Below, piece after piece: positions 37,045 through 40,063 of a stretch of DNA of 40,063 nucleotides. Each line of letters begins with the position of its first letter. Positions within the stretch are counted from its first letter, which is position 1. The stretch comes from Lachnospiraceae bacterium (GTDB taxonomy: Bacteria > Bacillota > Clostridia > Lachnospirales > Lachnospiraceae). The stretch spans positions 41,218-81,280 of the forward strand of contig JAJPXU010000048.1 of NCBI GenBank assembly GCA_021205305.1. Direction: 5' to 3'. Both the position numbers and the translations under genes were made by a program. A model generated the notes under the pieces. That model saw nothing but the letters and a program-made list of their open reading frames with translations. It ran no database searches and was not told the origin of the DNA.

Positions 37045-37608
37045 TTATTGAGCAGAGCTCCCTTCTAAATATGCTTTCAGAGCTACAAGTTCTTTATAAT
37101 AGTCAATCTTACTGAACCGAAATGAAAAATCATATTCCCAGTCCCTATGGTTGTGCTCGAAGTTTTCCCAATAAACGTAATTCTCATCCTGCCTGAAATG
37201 AGCAACGACTGACCAGCATCCAGCATCTCCGCATTCCCAACAGCACAATAACTCTAATCCACAATCATGAGCATATGAACCTTCTGTGAATGCTTCAATA
37301 AGCCCATCATAAATCCAGCGAAGTTCTCCATGTCCGTACATAGGTTCATTCGCGTTCCCACAGCACGGATTTTCTTTGAGAAAACGTTCGCAATCCATCT
37401 TGTTTGCAATATCACAAAAGTCCTCGCCGTTTATAACAATGCGTACTGACTTACAATTTGTAGGGAATGAAATCGCCCATTCCTCCTTAGCCTTTACCGG
37501 ATTAAACACCTCGAAGTGAATGACATCACAGTTTTCTGGTGAGATAGTCGCGTCTTCTTTATAATCGCTATACGCATTGTCACCTTTTGTTTCGCCTACA
37601 ACGCCCAT
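37045..37608 (-). CDS. hypothetical Cys/Trp-rich protein
   Basis: 187 aa, directly abuts the downstream gene; CCWECGDAGCWSVVAHF. Confidence 0.55.
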   Translation of the reverse strand: MGVVGETKGDNAYSDYKEDATISPENCDVIHFEVFNPVKAKEEWAISFPTNCKSVRIVINGEDFCDIANKMDCERFLKENPCCGNANEPMYGHGELRWIYDGLIEAFTEGSYAHDCGLELLCCWECGDAGCWSVVAHFRQDENYVYWENFEHNHRDWEYDFSFRFSKIDYYKELVALKAYLEGSSAQ

Positions 37609-37630
37609 AAATCATGCTCCCTCGCCTAAA

Positions 37631-37885
37631 TCAATCATCCATGAACGCTTCAAAATACTCCATCTGGTCAATCCAGGACAAATCATAATCGATAGAGTTC
37701 CATTCTTTCAGGTCATCGACAAAATAGCGGTCTGGATATTTCTTCATCAGTTCCGCTTTCATCTGTCGTTGTTCCTTTTTGGATGCCGGTACCCACTTTG
37801 TGCCACCGAAAAATCCTTTGACCGGCTTCTTACGGATATCAATAGCCGGGAGGTCTTTTCTCAATCGATTCTTTTTCCCAAACAT
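37631..37885 (-). CDS. hypothetical protein, 84 aa
   Basis: ORF in gene train with short gaps on both sides. Confidence 0.5.
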   Translation of the reverse strand: MFGKKNRLRKDLPAIDIRKKPVKGFFGGTKWVPASKKEQRQMKAELMKKYPDRYFVDDLKEWNSIDYDLSWIDQMEYFEAFMDD

Positions 37886-37899
37886 GTTGTATCTCCTGA

Positions 37900-39708
37900 T
37901 TATTCAAGGCTGACCCCATAAAGGCGTATGGTCTGCTCTGAACCTTTATCAGCGATTGATTTACCCATTGCACTTTCAATCACCAGCATAATGGCCTTTG
38001 CTCTTTCCACGAAGTAAGTATCAAAGTCATCGTGGATGAAGGCTTCATAATTCACAAGGTGCGATTCAACACGAGCCCTGTATTGTGATTCGTCAATTTC
38101 TGCCTTCTTCAGGATTTTTTTACTGTATTTACTTGGAGCTTCTCCGCCAATTTGCCGGTTGGATTCTGGAAGCAGCGGAGTTTTGTTTACGATACTGTTC
38201 CATTTTTCTCTCGGATATCCCTGCTGGATGCAATATGCTTCTGGGAAGATATGGTGGATGTCAGGAGCTTCATCCATACTCTTGACGATATCCATTGTGG
38301 TTCCCTTAACAAAATCCCTGCAGCTTTCCCGGTAAACAAGTGCCATAATACCCTTGTAGGCAGCACTGTTTCGCGTTTGCAATGATATCAATCTGGTGGC
38401 AGAGAAGTACGCACTGTTAATGGTGCGATTCAAGCTCGGCTTGCCCTGAATAGCTGCAACGATATCTTCTATATCATTTGCGTACCGTGTCTCGTTTGCA
38501 CCTCCGTACATCTCGCCCATGATACCGCACCAATACCATTGCTTGAGTATATTTTGGGATTGCGGGAGATTGAACATACTTTTCCCTATAACAGCGCAGA
38601 TAGCCGCCAGAGGGATTAGCTGTGTGGTATATGGCAAGTCTCTCATTCGGAATACGTATTGGCTGAAAAGAAACTTCCGAGCCATTTTATATCCTTCAAG
38701 CACAGCCATTTTATTCGCCTGATACGACTCAAATGGTAATGCGAGTACATCTTTCTTCTTACAGGTGGTCATAGTATCAGCAAAATAACTGCTGTAAAGA
38801 GTCACTGTTGTGAGGAATGCGGTTTCGTCAACGCCATGCATGACATCAGTATTAAGCGGCTCATCCTTGCCCCAGATAATATCACGGCATTGTTCCCAAT
38901 CTTTGCGAAGATCGAATTCGTATGTGGCAAATGTAGCTGTCACCAACTCGAACACTGTCAGAGAAACGCCGCCAGTATTCACATTTTCAAACACCTTGCA
39001 AACAGCTTCACGAGGAGTTTGACGACCAAGTGTAATGACTGGCAGTTTATATCCAGTGATAGTTTCTATCACGTCTGTGCGAAACTGCTTGTATCTCTCC
39101 ATGAAGCTCTTTTCGTAGTTATGGTATTCCTTGTATCCATCCGCCCAATCTTCTCTGGCACTGCTGTCAAAAATGATATTGATGGGGAACATCTCATTTT
39201 CGTATTCCATTTCCTTGGTCGACAGGTCCAAAAGAATTTTACGGTCAAAGTCTGTCTTTACCTTTCGGTCATCTGGCACCGGCACTACAGCATCATATCT
39301 GTCTTGACTTTCGTCAAGGCATTTTTTCATATCCAGATAATAATATCGCCGAATATCTTTTCCTTTATCTGTCTTCGTGTCGACAGGGTCTTTTGACATG
39401 GTTACGCGATACATGGATGTAAGGCGCTGCTGACCGTCCAAAATCAGATAGTCCGGTGTGACACCCTGAACCTCTACACCTTCTATGGTGCGATATTTAA
39501 ATCTCACATTTTCATTACCATACTCAAGCCTCATGATAGCACCCATAGGGTACCCTTGTGACAGGCTGGCAAGGATTCCCCTGATTCGACCGTCATCCCA
39601 TGTCCAGCCCCTTTGGAATTCAGGTAGTTGAGCTTTCCCTGTGCTGACATCTCGCATGAGTTCGCTAAGTTCTGTATCTATAGATCTTGGAGCGATATTA
39701 ATAGCCAT
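37900..39708 (-). CDS. DUF262 + DUF1524 (GmrSD-like) protein
   Basis: LPEFQRGWTWDDGRIRGILASLSQGYPMGAIM, LILDGQQRLTSMY (DUF262); C-terminal DIHHIFPEAYC...N (HNH/DUF1524-like). Confidence 0.88.
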   Translation of the reverse strand: MAINIAPRSIDTELSELMRDVSTGKAQLPEFQRGWTWDDGRIRGILASLSQGYPMGAIMRLEYGNENVRFKYRTIEGVEVQGVTPDYLILDGQQRLTSMYRVTMSKDPVDTKTDKGKDIRRYYYLDMKKCLDESQDRYDAVVPVPDDRKVKTDFDRKILLDLSTKEMEYENEMFPINIIFDSSAREDWADGYKEYHNYEKSFMERYKQFRTDVIETITGYKLPVITLGRQTPREAVCKVFENVNTGGVSLTVFELVTATFATYEFDLRKDWEQCRDIIWGKDEPLNTDVMHGVDETAFLTTVTLYSSYFADTMTTCKKKDVLALPFESYQANKMAVLEGYKMARKFLFSQYVFRMRDLPYTTQLIPLAAICAVIGKSMFNLPQSQNILKQWYWCGIMGEMYGGANETRYANDIEDIVAAIQGKPSLNRTINSAYFSATRLISLQTRNSAAYKGIMALVYRESCRDFVKGTTMDIVKSMDEAPDIHHIFPEAYCIQQGYPREKWNSIVNKTPLLPESNRQIGGEAPSKYSKKILKKAEIDESQYRARVESHLVNYEAFIHDDFDTYFVERAKAIMLVIESAMGKSIADKGSEQTIRLYGVSLE

Positions 39709-39752
39709 TGCTTTTGCCTTTCTTTTTCATAAACTTTGTACACTCAACCACT

Positions 39753-39983
39753 TTACATTTTCTCTGAAAGCGCCTTACCTAAAATCTCATATAGTTTTCT
39801 TGCTTCCTCCTCAGTGAGAGTGATGCCTTTTCCCATTTTCTCATGTTCAGGAGCCCAGTCTCGAATATCATATTTCGGAGCAGCTCCATTCCAAGATATA
39901 AGATTCAGTTCCTTTGACCATCCCTTGGGGCTAGTGGAAATCTCCCCGATTCGTTCTTTAATTTCGTATTTGATATCTGGCAT
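39753..39983 (-). CDS. PC4/YdbC-family ssDNA-binding protein
   Basis: KYEIKERIGEISTSPKGWSKELNLISWNGAAPKYDIRDWAPEHEKMGKGITLTEEE. Confidence 0.9.
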   Translation of the reverse strand: MPDIKYEIKERIGEISTSPKGWSKELNLISWNGAAPKYDIRDWAPEHEKMGKGITLTEEEARKLYEILGKALSEKM

Positions 39984-39997
39984 AGTAAAATCTCCTG

Positions 39998-40063
39998 TTA
40001 TTTTGCGTCTTTTTCTACAAGAGCAATTTCTTTCTCACTTAAATGGTACTCTTCGTATAATAT
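39998..40063 (-). CDS. 3' end of a gene running off the window
   Basis: Minus frame ILYEEYHLSEKEIALVEKDAK* open to the window edge. Confidence 0.4.
   Translation of the reverse strand: MLYEEYHLSEKEIALVEKDAK

Overview
The window looks like a Lachnospiraceae/Clostridia-type chromosome. It has three parts.
(1) ~0-9 kb: cell-surface polysaccharide genes (Wzt-like C-terminal remnant, SAM methyltransferase, kinase-fold-like protein, double-GT2 glycosyltransferase, rfbB, membrane-anchored polysaccharide deacetylase).
(2) ~9-25 kb: conserved housekeeping block (DUF4364, flavodiiron protein, rpe, rsgA, PASTA Ser/Thr kinase, PP2C phosphatase, rlmN, rsmB, yugP-like, fmt, def, priA, murE).
(3) ~25-40 kb: accessory region (tandem XRE regulators, imperfect hairpin-repeat array, CobW GTPase, AAA/DUF4143 ATPase behind a 20-bp perfect palindrome, two-flavodoxin-domain fusion, ATPase remnant, MNT-HEPN pair, decayed hsdM, Sel1-repeat gene, and a tight minus-strand gene train with ADP-ribosylglycohydrolase, several small unknown proteins, a DUF262/DUF1524 GmrSD-like protein and a PC4/YdbC protein).
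Main hunt results: a dispersed, structured MITE-like repeat with IS66-like GTAAC ends, one copy having a perfect 8-bp target duplication and the two copies sharing compensatory stem changes; a 4-unit ~42-nt hairpin array; a 19/20-nt alternating repeat array next to a truncated hsdM; two reading-frame breaks that fall on in-phase -1 slippery heptamers; a HEPN protein lacking the motif histidine; and the compact ADPRG/GmrSD operon. All family calls come from reading the translations. No database search was run.
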